NCBI RefSeq assembly: GCF_002285415.1
Contig: NZ_NSBU01000007.1
Coordinates: 1,450,583-1,514,582, forward strand
Direction: 5' to 3'
DNA: 64,000 nucleotides
Source: Actibacterium pelagium
Lineage (GTDB): Bacteria > Pseudomonadota > Alphaproteobacteria > Rhodobacterales > Rhodobacteraceae
This document shows positions 52,070 to 60,065 of the stretch, piece after piece. The translations under genes were made by a program, and so were the position numbers. Within the stretch, counting starts at the first letter, position 1. Each line of letters opens with the position of its first letter. The notes below the pieces were generated by a model. The model saw nothing but the letters and a program-made list of their open reading frames with translations. It had not been told where the DNA came from and did not search any database.

Positions 52070-52942
52070 GTGATCAGACGTAAAAGCACATCCGACACCG
52101 GGACATCCCGAGGGTTTTCCTTCGACCTCGTTTCGCGCCGCAAGGCAGCCCAAGACGAAGGCGAGGCCAAAGTCCGTTCGCCTCTGGAGTTGCTGGCTGA
52201 GACGGCCCCTGCAAAGGAGACCCCGGAGGTTCAGGACATCGCCGATATGATCAAAACGGAAGATGCGCAGGAGGCCTCGGCCGCAGAAAGCGCTTTTGCG
52301 CCCGTCCCAAGGCCCAAACCGCAGGTACATTCCGAACCTGTCGCCGAGGAACCGAAAGACGAGAGCCCTCTGTTCCTATCCGAACCCATCGCGGCACAGC
52401 CTGACCCCGCCCCTGTTCCAGAGGCTCCGGCAGCACCGGCAGTCGCGGCAGAGCCCGAGATTTCGCCGGCACCGCGTCGTCGAAACGCACGCGTCAAGAC
52501 CACTTTCCTTGGCTTCGAACGTTCGGACGGACGGATTGAGGACATTTTTGCGGGTGGCCAGACCGACCAAGAAGCCTCGACCAAAAACGACGTGGAATTC
52601 CCCGTTGGTTGGCTGGTGATCTCCAAAGGCCCCGGCCGTGGTGCCCAAGTCAGCCTGCAAGCAGGCGTGTCCCAGATCGGGCGCGGCGATGACCAGTCGG
52701 TACAGCTGGATTTTGGCGACAACGGTATCTCGCGCGCGAACCACGCGGCGATCGCCTTTGACGACGAAGAGCGCAAGTTCTTCCTTGGCCACGGCGGCAA
52801 AGCCAACATCGTACGCCTTAATGGCAAGCCGGTCCTAAGCACCGAAGAGCTTTCAAACGGCGACGAAATCCGTATCAGCGAAACCACGCTGCACTTTGTC
52901 GCCCTGTGCGGCGAAGACTTCACCTGGGCAGAAGACGAATAA
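52070..52942 (+). CDS. FHA-domain phosphothreonine-binding protein
   Basis: A 290-residue protein starting with GTG, 8 bp after AAGGAG. The first 140 residues are charged and Pro/Ala/Glu-rich. The FHA domain (about 180-278) shows the core residues: 'SQIGRGDDQSVQLDFGDNGISRANHAAIAFDDE' (GR 204-205, S221-R222, H225) and 'RLNGKPVLSTEELSNGDEIRIS' (N251). FHA domains bind phosphothreonine. A KTTFLGF stretch (T144, T145) before the domain is a conceivable target of the neighbouring kinase. The gene sits between kinase and phosphatase genes, the order seen in many phospho-signalling cassettes. No membrane segment is seen. Confidence 0.92.
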   Translation: MIRRKSTSDTGTSRGFSFDLVSRRKAAQDEGEAKVRSPLELLAETAPAKETPEVQDIADMIKTEDAQEASAAESAFAPVPRPKPQVHSEPVAEEPKDESPLFLSEPIAAQPDPAPVPEAPAAPAVAAEPEISPAPRRRNARVKTTFLGFERSDGRIEDIFAGGQTDQEASTKNDVEFPVGWLVISKGPGRGAQVSLQAGVSQIGRGDDQSVQLDFGDNGISRANHAAIAFDDEERKFFLGHGGKANIVRLNGKPVLSTEELSNGDEIRISETTLHFVALCGEDFTWAEDE

Positions 52943-52960
52943 ACAAACAAGAGCAGTCCA

Positions 52961-53731
52961 ATGAGCAATTTGACCTTTGATGTGGCCGCAGCAATTGATC
53001 GCGGTCGACGAGAATACCAGGAAGATGCAGTCACTGTAGATTTCTCTGCAGAGTCCGGTGTCGGGTATGTCGTGCTTGCCGATGGCATGGGCGGGCATGC
53101 CGCAGGGGACATTGCCAGCGAAATTGTCGTAACCGAAATGGCCAACAGTCTGCGCAAGCACCTTTCCAGCGGAGGAATTGGCGAGATCCCTCAGCTTCTG
53201 AAGGACTCGGCAGAGGCAGCGAATGCCTCGATCGCAGAATATGTGTCCAAGAACCGCGACACACAGGGCATGGGCGCCACGCTTGTTGCACCGGTGGTAC
53301 AGGACGGCGCGCTTTACTGGGTCTCTGTCGGAGATTCGCCGCTTTATCTGTTTGATGGCGAAGAACTGGAACAGCTGAACGAGGACCATTCGATGGCCCC
53401 TCAGATCGACCTTATGGCCAAGGCCGGGATGATCGACGCGGAAACCGCCCGCACCCACCCGGACCGCAACTGCCTGACATCAGTTCTGATGGGCGCGCAA
53501 ATCCCCAAGATCGATTGCCGGAAATCTCCGATGAGCCTTGCGGCTGGCAATATCCTGATCGTCTCCAGCGACGGACTGCAGTTCCTTGAGCATGACACCA
53601 TCAAGGCCATTGTCGCCAAGCACAAATCCGAAAGCAGCGAGCGCCTGGCCTCGGCTCTTCTGGATGGCCTTCAGCAGCTGGATGATCCTGACCAAGACAA
53701 CATCTCATTCGCCGTCATCAAGGTGAGCTAA
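52961..53731 (+). CDS. PP2C-family Ser/Thr protein phosphatase
   Basis: A 256-residue stand-alone PP2C (PPM). Metal-binding and catalytic motifs are complete: 'DRGRREYQEDAV' (with Asp of motif 1), 'VLADGMGGHAAGDIAS' (DGMGGH), 'QGMGATLVAPVV', 'VSVGDSPLYLF' (GDSR-like), 'LIVSSDGLQFLE' and 'DQDNISFAVIKV'. It is expected to reverse phosphorylation by the adjacent kinase. It starts 18 bp after the FHA stop. Kinase, FHA and PP2C in one operon recall PpkA-Fha-PppA control of type VI secretion, but no secretion genes are in view. Confidence 0.94.
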   Translation: MSNLTFDVAAAIDRGRREYQEDAVTVDFSAESGVGYVVLADGMGGHAAGDIASEIVVTEMANSLRKHLSSGGIGEIPQLLKDSAEAANASIAEYVSKNRDTQGMGATLVAPVVQDGALYWVSVGDSPLYLFDGEELEQLNEDHSMAPQIDLMAKAGMIDAETARTHPDRNCLTSVLMGAQIPKIDCRKSPMSLAAGNILIVSSDGLQFLEHDTIKAIVAKHKSESSERLASALLDGLQQLDDPDQDNISFAVIKVS

Positions 53732-53789
53732 GTATCGCGCCCTGCAGGGCCTCAACTTCAAAAGTCGACCCACAAGGATAACGACAAAG

Positions 53790-55430
53790 ATGAAAAAACT
53801 TGCCTCGACCTGTTTGGCACTGTCATTCGCTCCGATCGCAGTTTATGCGCAAGAGGCCTGCTCCATATACGAAGTTCGCCCAAACGACGGCCTTCGCAAG
53901 ATTGCACGCGCGGCCTACGGTTCGCCGAATTACCAGCTGATCTGGGACGCCAACCGAAGCGTCATCGGGAATGACCCCAACCTGATCAGGCTGGGTGCAA
54001 AGCTCGAGCTGCCTTGTGAAGACGGCACCCTGCCCTCGCTGAAATCGGCTCAAAGCAGCGAAGCCGCAAAGGCCGCAGCTGAAGCCGCAGAGGCGCTGGC
54101 AAAGGCCGAGGCTGACGCCAAAGCCGCTGCTGACGCAGCTGCCCGTGCCACGACCCAAGCTGAGCAGGCTCGGGCCGATGCCGAAGCAGACGCCAAAGCT
54201 GCTGCCGCTGAAGCCGCCCGTGCCCGTGCCGACGCCGAAGCCGCACGTTCCAAAGCAGAACAGGCCCGTGTGACCGCCGAAGCCGAAGCCAAGGCCGCCG
54301 AAGAGGCCGTGCAGGCTGCGACCACCGAAGCAGAGATCGCCCGCGCCAAGGCTGAATCCGAAGCCCGTGCTGCTGAACTAGCCCAGGCTCGGTTGGAAGA
54401 AGAAACTGCTGCCCGCGCCCGTGCCGAAGCCGACATGAAAGCTGCGCAGGCGGAAACCGCGGCAGCACTTGCAGAAGCCAAGACCGCCGCTGAAGCCGAA
54501 GCCCGGATGGAGCAGATGGCCAAGGCTGCGCAGGCCGAAGCAGCACAGGCTAAAGCCGACGCCGCACGTGCGATTGCTCAGGCAGAACGTCGCGCCGCAG
54601 AGCTTGAATCCGCGGCCATCGCCGCTGCGCGTTCGGAAGAGATCGCCCAAAAGACCCGCGAAGATGTCATGGACCTGCCGCCGATGACCCTTGTCACCGG
54701 CAATGATTTCGCCCCCTACACTGACGAAAGCCTGCCCGGCGGCGGCCTGTTTACCCAACTGGTTGAAACAGCCATCGCCCGCGCCGCGCCTGACATGGAA
54801 TATCGACTGTTCGTGATCAACGACTGGGGTTCGCATGTCGAAGACCTGCTGCCGGCGAATATCTTTGACGCGGGCTTCCCGTGGACCCGTCCGAATTGCG
54901 AGGTCGAAGTCACCCTGTCCGAGACCGACAAGTTCCGTTGTGAGAACTTCGTCTTCTCTGATCCCTACTACGAGGTCGTGAACGGCTATTACACGCTGAA
55001 CGACAGCAGCTATAGCAACGCGTTCAAATACACCCAGTTCGACGGAGCTCGCATCTGCCGCCCGGCGTCTTACTCGCTGGCGCCACTGACCACCGCCGGC
55101 CTGACAGAACCGACCATCACACTAAGCCGCCCCGAAATGGCGCTGGATTGCTTCCGCGAGCTTGCTGCGGGCAATGTCGACGTGGTTTCGATGGGGTCGA
55201 AGGCTGCATGGGAAGCCATCGAAAAGCTGGAACTGACCAGCGAGATTGTCGAGAACCCGAACCTTGCTCACATCGACACGTTGAACGTGATGATCCACAA
55301 ATCCAACCCCGAAGTGACCAACTATATGCGGATGCTGAATGCGGGTCTGCAGATCATGCGTGACAGCGGCGAGTGGTATCACATCGTCTCGACCGGGCTG
55401 AAGGCGCAAGCGGCCCGACACTCGAACTAG
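53790..55430 (+). CDS. Secreted LysM protein with a long Ala-rich coiled coil and solute-binding domain
   Basis: A 546-residue periplasmic protein: signal peptide ('LASTCLALSFAPIAVYA-QE'), LysM-like domain (about 25-76: 'IYEVRPNDGLRKIARAAYGSPNYQLIWDANRSVIG...LIRLGAKLELPC'), a coiled coil of about 200 residues (86-292) built from Ala, Glu, Lys, Arg heptads, and a SBP_bac_3-like domain (about 295-535: 'MTLVTGNDFAPYTDESLPGGGLFTQLVETAIARA', 'DAGFPWTRPNCE', 'ENFVFSDPYYEVVNGYYTLND'). LysM suggests peptidoglycan binding, the coiled coil a spacer or oligomeriser, and the last domain ligand sensing. It is 58 bp after the phosphatase gene and paralogous to the next gene. Confidence 0.85.
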   Translation: MKKLASTCLALSFAPIAVYAQEACSIYEVRPNDGLRKIARAAYGSPNYQLIWDANRSVIGNDPNLIRLGAKLELPCEDGTLPSLKSAQSSEAAKAAAEAAEALAKAEADAKAAADAAARATTQAEQARADAEADAKAAAAEAARARADAEAARSKAEQARVTAEAEAKAAEEAVQAATTEAEIARAKAESEARAAELAQARLEEETAARARAEADMKAAQAETAAALAEAKTAAEAEARMEQMAKAAQAEAAQAKADAARAIAQAERRAAELESAAIAAARSEEIAQKTREDVMDLPPMTLVTGNDFAPYTDESLPGGGLFTQLVETAIARAAPDMEYRLFVINDWGSHVEDLLPANIFDAGFPWTRPNCEVEVTLSETDKFRCENFVFSDPYYEVVNGYYTLNDSSYSNAFKYTQFDGARICRPASYSLAPLTTAGLTEPTITLSRPEMALDCFRELAAGNVDVVSMGSKAAWEAIEKLELTSEIVENPNLAHIDTLNVMIHKSNPEVTNYMRMLNAGLQIMRDSGEWYHIVSTGLKAQAARHSN

Positions 55431-55491
55431 GAATAGGCACAGAAAGATCAACAAACCCGGGATTTGCCGCGAGCTATTCCCAGAATTGCCA

Positions 55492-55575
55492 CAATCAACC
55501 GCTCAATTGATTGCCAGGAAAAACCAAATCCCCGAACGACCGTGGTGAAGGGATCTTTAACAGAGACCACGGTCG
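55492..55575 (+). promoter_or_regulatory. Two inverted repeats between the paralogous LysM genes
   Basis: CAATCAA (55492-55498) pairs with TTGATTG (55507-55513), and CGACCGTGGT (55537-55546) pairs perfectly with ACCACGGTCG (55566-55575). They lie in the 205-bp gap between the coiled-coil protein gene and the shorter LysM gene. No T run follows the second, so it is probably an RNA-stabilising or processing hairpin rather than a terminator. Confidence 0.5.
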
Positions 55576-55635
55576 CGCGGCCCAAGACGGACCCGACAAG
55601 CGGCCAAAGAAACGAGAATGAGGAGTTTCGTAGAG

Positions 55636-56715
55636 ATGACCATCAAGACTATGACCAAATCCATCCTCGCAGGTGTCGGCCTTGCAGCCGCTCTGCCGGT
55701 GGCTGCAGCAGCGCAACAGGCCTGCGGCGACTATACTGTTCAGGCCGGCGACTCGCTTGGCTCCATCGCAGCGGCGGCCTACGGTTCGTTCGACTATCAG
55801 GCGATCTTCAACGCCAACCGCGATGTCCTTGGTGGCAACCCCAACAACCTGGCCCCCGGTATGGTTCTGGCTATGCCCTGTGCGGACGACCTGAATGGTG
55901 CTTCGCTGGCAATCAACGTCGTGCCCGAGAACTCTGGTTCTTCGGCTGCGGGCTACAACCCTCCGATCAAGCTTCTGACCGGTTCGGGCTGGGCGCCCTT
56001 CTCGGAAGAAAAGCTGACCGGCGGTGGCTTCCTGCCGCGTCTGGCAACCACCGCGCTGCGTCGTGGCGGTAATGATCGCGACTTCTCGCTGGCCTATGTC
56101 GAAGATCTGGGTGCACACTTGGACGTTCTGCTGCCCTCGGGCGCCTTTGACATCAGCCTTGGCTGGTACATGCCTGATTGCAACAAGATGAACGTTCTGT
56201 CGCCCACCAGTAAGCGCCAGTGTAACGAGTTCGACGCATCGGTTCCGGTTTACGAGACCGTTATGGGCTACTACACCAAAGTTGGCTCGGCCTATGAAGA
56301 AGCTGTTGAATTCCGTGACTTCACCGGTGCCCGCTTCTGCCGCGTTGAATCGCAGCTGACCTTCGATCTGGAAGAAGAAGGCTTGCAGCCGCCGCTGGTA
56401 ACTCTGGTACGTCCGAAAACCGCGGAAGACTGCTTTGAAGAGCTGATGCGCGGTGGCGTGGACGTTGTCGGCATCGAAGTTCAGTCGGCCGCTGCCGTTA
56501 TCAACGAACTGCAGATCGAAGACGAAGTCATCGACAACCCGAACCTGTCGAAAGTTCTGTCGATGTCCTTCCTGGCACACAAGTCGAACCCCTTCGGCCG
56601 TCAGTACATCCTGATGATGAACCGTGGTCTGAACGAGATGCGTGAAACCGGCGAGTGGTTCCAGATCATCTCTTCGTCGCTGGCAGAGTACAACCAGCAG
56701 CTGGTCACCAACTAA
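55636..56715 (+). CDS. Secreted LysM and solute-binding-domain protein (short paralogue)
   Basis: A 359-residue protein from ATG 55636, behind AGGAG; ATG 55618 and 55651 are alternatives. It has a signal peptide ('SILAGVGLAAALPVAAAA-QQ'), a LysM-like domain (about 30-82: 'YTVQAGDSLGSIAAAAYGSFDYQAIFNANRDVLGGNPNNLAPGMVLAMPC') and a SBP_bac_3-like domain (about 110-350: 'IKLLTGSGWAPFSEEKLTGGGFLPRLATTAL', 'DISLGWYMPDCNKM', 'FDASVPVYETVMGYYTKV'). It matches the upstream gene apart from the missing coiled coil. Neither has its own ABC permease, so a sensory rather than transport role is more likely. A terminator follows 24 bp after the stop. Confidence 0.86.
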   Translation: MTIKTMTKSILAGVGLAAALPVAAAAQQACGDYTVQAGDSLGSIAAAAYGSFDYQAIFNANRDVLGGNPNNLAPGMVLAMPCADDLNGASLAINVVPENSGSSAAGYNPPIKLLTGSGWAPFSEEKLTGGGFLPRLATTALRRGGNDRDFSLAYVEDLGAHLDVLLPSGAFDISLGWYMPDCNKMNVLSPTSKRQCNEFDASVPVYETVMGYYTKVGSAYEEAVEFRDFTGARFCRVESQLTFDLEEEGLQPPLVTLVRPKTAEDCFEELMRGGVDVVGIEVQSAAAVINELQIEDEVIDNPNLSKVLSMSFLAHKSNPFGRQYILMMNRGLNEMRETGEWFQIISSSLAEYNQQLVTN

Positions 56716-56738
56716 GACCGCTATGATCGACCTTCGTG

Positions 56739-56770
56739 AACGGCCCGCCTTGTGCGGGCCGTTTTCTTTT
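56739..56770 (+). terminator. Intrinsic terminator of the kinase-FHA-PP2C-LysM gene set
   Basis: ACGGCCCGC and GCGGGCCGT form a perfect 9-bp stem (56740-56748 and 56754-56762) followed by TTTCTTTT. It ends the rightward cluster. Confidence 0.9.
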
Positions 56771-56785
56771 GCGGGGACGCCAAAC

Positions 56786-56820
56786 GGAAAAGGCCCCGCT
56801 GTTGTGACAGCAGGGCCTTC
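56786..56820 (-). terminator. Intrinsic terminator of proV
   Basis: Read on the minus strand, AAGGCCCTGCTGT pairs with ACAGCGGGGCCTT (one mismatch) and is followed by TTCC. It lies 21 bp beyond the proV stop. Confidence 0.82.
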
Positions 56821-56840
56821 AATTCATTTGGAAAAAATTC

Positions 56841-57875
56841 TCAGGCGTGCGGTGACTGCAATGCCGCGACCGCGTCAGCCAGATGTACCTGACCCGTCAC
56901 CTGCCCTGCCTTGTTGCTGACAGGCAGGATATGCCCTTCGGCCTCGGTAAGTTTCTGCAGGGCTACTTCCAGAACGGTGCTGTCGGGCATCGGCTCGCCT
57001 GTTGGGGCCTCGCCGCTGATCGGCTGCGCAATCGCACGCAAGCGAACAACCTTGGCCCGGTTGATCTCTTTGGTGAAGTCCGCGATGTAGTCGTCTGCCG
57101 GATGCAGGACGATGTCCTGCCCGTCACCACTTTGCACCAGTTCGCCATCGCGCAAGATCGCGATGTTGTCCCCGATGCGCAGGGCCTCATCAAGGTCGTG
57201 CGTGATGAAGACGATGGTCTTGTGCAACTCTTCCTGAAGCTCCAGCAGGATCGACTGCATGTCGGTTCTGATCAGCGGGTCGAGGGCCGAGAAGGCCTCG
57301 TCCATCAGCAGGATCTCTGCATCGGTGGCCAAAGCTCGGGCTAGGCCCACACGCTGCTGCATGCCGCCGGAAAGTTGCACAGGATAGTTCGCCTCGAACC
57401 CTGACAGGCCAACCCGGTCGATCCAGTGAGCCGCCCTTTTCGAAGCTTCGTCCTGATCTACCCCTTGGATTTCCAACCCGTAAGAGACGTTCTCTTGCAC
57501 GGTCCGGTGCGGCAACAGTCCGAACCGCTGGAACACCATGGACATCTTGAAACGCCGCAGATCTCGCAGACGCTTTTCTCCATAGGCCATGACGTCGTCG
57601 CCATCGATCTCGATACTGCCTTCGGTAGGCTCGATCAGCCGGTTGAAATGGCGGATCAGGGTCGATTTACCGGAACCCGAAAGGCCCATAATCACCTGAA
57701 GCTCACGCGCTTTGATATCAAGCGTGATGTCCTTCAAGCCCAAGACATGTTTGTGCTTTTCCAACAGCTCTGCCTTGGTCAAACCGCCGTGCACGTGCTT
57801 CATGGCCCGCTTCGGGTTCGATCCGAAAACCTTGTACAGGTTCCGGATTTTGATCTTGGTTTCAGCCTCACTCAT
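56841..57875 (-). CDS. proV: Glycine betaine/proline ABC transporter ATPase
   Basis: A 344-residue ATPase of the ProV/OpuAA group. Walker A is 'VIMGLSGSGKSTLIRHFNRLIEP', the signature 'VQLSGGMQQRVGLARAL', Walker B 'ILLMDEAFSALDPLIR'. The N-terminus 'KIKIRNLYKVFGSNPKRAMKHVHGGLTKAELLEK' is typical, and the last 90 residues form a shortened CBS-like region ('LTEAEGHILPVSNKAGQVTGQVHLADAVAALQ'). The frame opens at 57932, but ATG 57875 (MSEAETKIKI) is the likely start, overlapping the proW stop by 8 bp. Confidence 0.95.
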   Translation of the reverse strand: MSEAETKIKIRNLYKVFGSNPKRAMKHVHGGLTKAELLEKHKHVLGLKDITLDIKARELQVIMGLSGSGKSTLIRHFNRLIEPTEGSIEIDGDDVMAYGEKRLRDLRRFKMSMVFQRFGLLPHRTVQENVSYGLEIQGVDQDEASKRAAHWIDRVGLSGFEANYPVQLSGGMQQRVGLARALATDAEILLMDEAFSALDPLIRTDMQSILLELQEELHKTIVFITHDLDEALRIGDNIAILRDGELVQSGDGQDIVLHPADDYIADFTKEINRAKVVRLRAIAQPISGEAPTGEPMPDSTVLEVALQKLTEAEGHILPVSNKAGQVTGQVHLADAVAALQSPHA

Positions 57876-58755
57876 GGCCACTCTCCCGGTAGCTTTGCAG
57901 GCGCTTACCATAGCTCTGGCTGACGCGGTCAAAGATGATGGCCAAGGCCACGATCGCCAAACCGTTCATCAGGCCAAGCGCGAGATACTGGTTCGAGATC
58001 GCCCTTAGAACGGGCACCCCAAGTCCCTTCACACCGATCATCGAGGCAATCACAACCATCGACAGCGCCATCATGATCGTCTGGTTCACGCCAGCGAAAA
58101 TGTTGGGCAGGGCCAGCGGGATCTGCACCCCGAACAGCTTTTGCCGGTGCGAGGCACCAAAGGCCTCTGCCGCTTCCAGAACCTCGCGGTCGACCAAGCG
58201 GATACCAAGGTTGGTCAGGCGCACAATCGGCGGGATCGCGTAGATACAGACGGCGATAAGGCCCGGCACCTTTCCGATCCCCAGAAGCATCACAACCGGG
58301 ATCAGGTATACAAAGCTTGGGATCGTCTGCATGACGTCCAGAATGGGCGTAATCAAAGCCTGCATCCGATCAGACCGCGCCATCATGATACCAATGGGAA
58401 TTCCCAGCGCGATACACAGAATCGTGGCAACAGAGATGATGGCCAACGTCGCCATCGTGTCTTCCCACATCCCGAAATAGCCGATTGCAAGAAAGGCCAA
58501 AACGCCACCTGTGGTGACTTTCCAAGACCGAGACCCGGCCCATGCCAGCGCCCCAATGATCAGGATGATGATCGGCCAAGGTGCCGCCAGCAGAAGCTTT
58601 TCAAACCAGACCATGAATTTCAGCAGTGGAGAGAAAAACGCTTCCAATTGCTCGCCATATGTACGCGAAAACGTCTTGAAGCCCTCGTCTATCCCCTGCC
58701 GCAGTTGCGACAAGTCCCGACGCCCCATTTCAGGGAACTCTGTCAGAAATTCCAT
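57868..58755 (-). CDS. proW: Glycine betaine/proline ABC transporter permease
   Basis: A 295-residue permease with about 6-7 helices. It contains the binding-protein-dependent permease motif 'EAAEAFGASHRQKLFGVQIPLALPNIFAGVNQTIMMALSMVVIASMIG', which contacts the ATPase. The N-terminus has an extended hydrophilic segment before 'WPIIILIIGALAWAGS', as in ProW. It is separated from proX by 70 bp holding a stem-loop and is coupled to proV. Confidence 0.95.
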   Translation of the reverse strand: MEFLTEFPEMGRRDLSQLRQGIDEGFKTFSRTYGEQLEAFFSPLLKFMVWFEKLLLAAPWPIIILIIGALAWAGSRSWKVTTGGVLAFLAIGYFGMWEDTMATLAIISVATILCIALGIPIGIMMARSDRMQALITPILDVMQTIPSFVYLIPVVMLLGIGKVPGLIAVCIYAIPPIVRLTNLGIRLVDREVLEAAEAFGASHRQKLFGVQIPLALPNIFAGVNQTIMMALSMVVIASMIGVKGLGVPVLRAISNQYLALGLMNGLAIVALAIIFDRVSQSYGKRLQSYRESGHE

Positions 58756-58777
58756 ACTGCCCTCCTGTCATATTATA

Positions 58778-58806
58778 GGGGCGGCAATGCACTGCAATGC
58801 CGCCCC
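58778..58806 (-). promoter_or_regulatory. Intercistronic stem-loop between proX and proW
   Basis: GGGGCGGCAATGCA and TGCAATGCCGCCCC are complementary except for one A-A mismatch, closing with a small loop. On the transcribed (minus) strand no T run follows; on the plus strand a T run does. In the proXWV message it is well placed to protect the proX mRNA end or partly stop transcription, giving more binding protein than permease. Confidence 0.6.
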
Positions 58807-58825
58807 TTTTTTAACGTTTGATCTC

Positions 58826-59836
58826 TTAGAGACCCTTTTTGACCTTTTCAGCGACGTCTGCGGGGACCCATGCGGTCCAGACATCTTCCATGGTCGCAAG
58901 GAACTCATACGCGGCATCTTCACCCGACGCTTGATTGTCGGTCATGTAGACCAGCATCGCGTTCATGGCTTCACCGGGGAAGACGCGCTTCTGGAAATAG
59001 CCAAGTGCCGGGCTGCCCGACTTGCTTAGCTTGTCGGTGACGACGGTGTGAACTTCGGATTCAGTGTAAGACGTCGGCTGGGGATCCAGGCAATCCTGCT
59101 CTGGTTTTACAATGCAGGCATCCCAGTTTTCCGAACCACCCCACGGGGTTTCCCATTCCAGCAATTTCAGGCTGTATTTGCCGATGACGGCGGTGGGTGC
59201 CCAATAGTAACCGAACCAAGGTTCACCACGCTCGGACGCTTTGGCAATCGCGCCATCCAGACCGGCAGCCGAACCCGGATCAACCAGAACCCAGCCTTTG
59301 TTTTCCATGTCATAGGCGCGGAACAGGTTGGCATTCGACAACTGACAACCCCAGCCCGCCGGACAGCCCATGAAGGCGCCTTTGGATTCGTCTTCGACAT
59401 AGGGGAAGAGCTCTGGATGCTCTAGAAGCTTCTCGACGGTGTTCAGCTCTGGATGTGCCTCTGCAAACGCAGCTGTCACCCACCAGCCTTCACCCAGACC
59501 CGTGATCGGACCTTCGATGGCAGACTGCATACGACCTTCTTCGATGGCTTTGGTCAGCGGGTCACGTACCGCGTTGATCCAAAGTTCAGGCGCGACATCA
59601 GGCTGCGCTTTTTCGTTCATCGATGCAAAAGTGGTTTGCGTTGCACCCGGAATTAGCTCGACCTCGCAGCCGAAACCCTCTTCCAGAATGATGGCGTCGA
59701 CATTGGCCATAAGCTCGGCCGAGGCCCAGTTCATTTCCGCAATTGAAATCTCACCGCACTCATCCGCGGCCGCCATGCTTGCAGCAGACGCAATTAGACC
59801 GGCCACACCCAAGGTGCGATAAAACGACTTTTTCAT
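58826..59836 (-). CDS. proX: Glycine betaine/choline-type ABC transporter substrate-binding protein
   Basis: A 336-residue periplasmic protein (OpuAC family) with signal peptide ('FYRTLGVAGLIASAASMAAA-DE'). Conserved parts are 'ISIAEMNWASAELMANVDAIILEEGFGCEVELIPG', 'LWINAVRDPLTKAIEEGRMQSAIEG', 'GWWVTAAFAEAHPELNTVEKLLEHPELF' and 'FMGCPAGWGCQLSNANLFRAYDME'. Several tryptophans (GWW, WGC, YYW) fit an aromatic cage for quaternary ammonium ligands such as glycine betaine or proline betaine. The start is ATG 59836 behind GGGGAGAG; the longer frame from 59899 lacks a signal. It is the first gene of the proXWV operon. Confidence 0.94.
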   Translation of the reverse strand: MKKSFYRTLGVAGLIASAASMAAADECGEISIAEMNWASAELMANVDAIILEEGFGCEVELIPGATQTTFASMNEKAQPDVAPELWINAVRDPLTKAIEEGRMQSAIEGPITGLGEGWWVTAAFAEAHPELNTVEKLLEHPELFPYVEDESKGAFMGCPAGWGCQLSNANLFRAYDMENKGWVLVDPGSAAGLDGAIAKASERGEPWFGYYWAPTAVIGKYSLKLLEWETPWGGSENWDACIVKPEQDCLDPQPTSYTESEVHTVVTDKLSKSGSPALGYFQKRVFPGEAMNAMLVYMTDNQASGEDAAYEFLATMEDVWTAWVPADVAEKVKKGL

Positions 59837-60065
59837 GGAATACTCTCCCCAAATCATTGGCTCAACGGGCCGTGTTCTTTCGGCTTCACACCCCGTCACC
59901 AGCCCTCCCGGCTGATTTCCCGACCTCAGGACCTTGCGTGAGTGGTGTCACTGGATCGGGCGCGCCCCATCCGAACATATTTCAAGCCAAGCTGTAAACA
60001 GCCAACCTGTCACAATTTTGCAAAGACTGGCGTTTCACCTGAAAACAGGGGAAAAATCTGTTAAA

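Noticed and set aside
49495-53731. Kinase/FHA/PP2C genes as part of a type VI secretion locus
   Set aside because: No Tss, Hcp, VgrG or ClpV genes occur anywhere in the 64 kb, and the neighbours are GTPases and LysM sensors.
53739-53750. GCCCTGCAGGGC palindrome between the PP2C and LysM genes
   Set aside because: Only a 4-bp stem if folded with a loop; spacing and lack of T run give no clear function.
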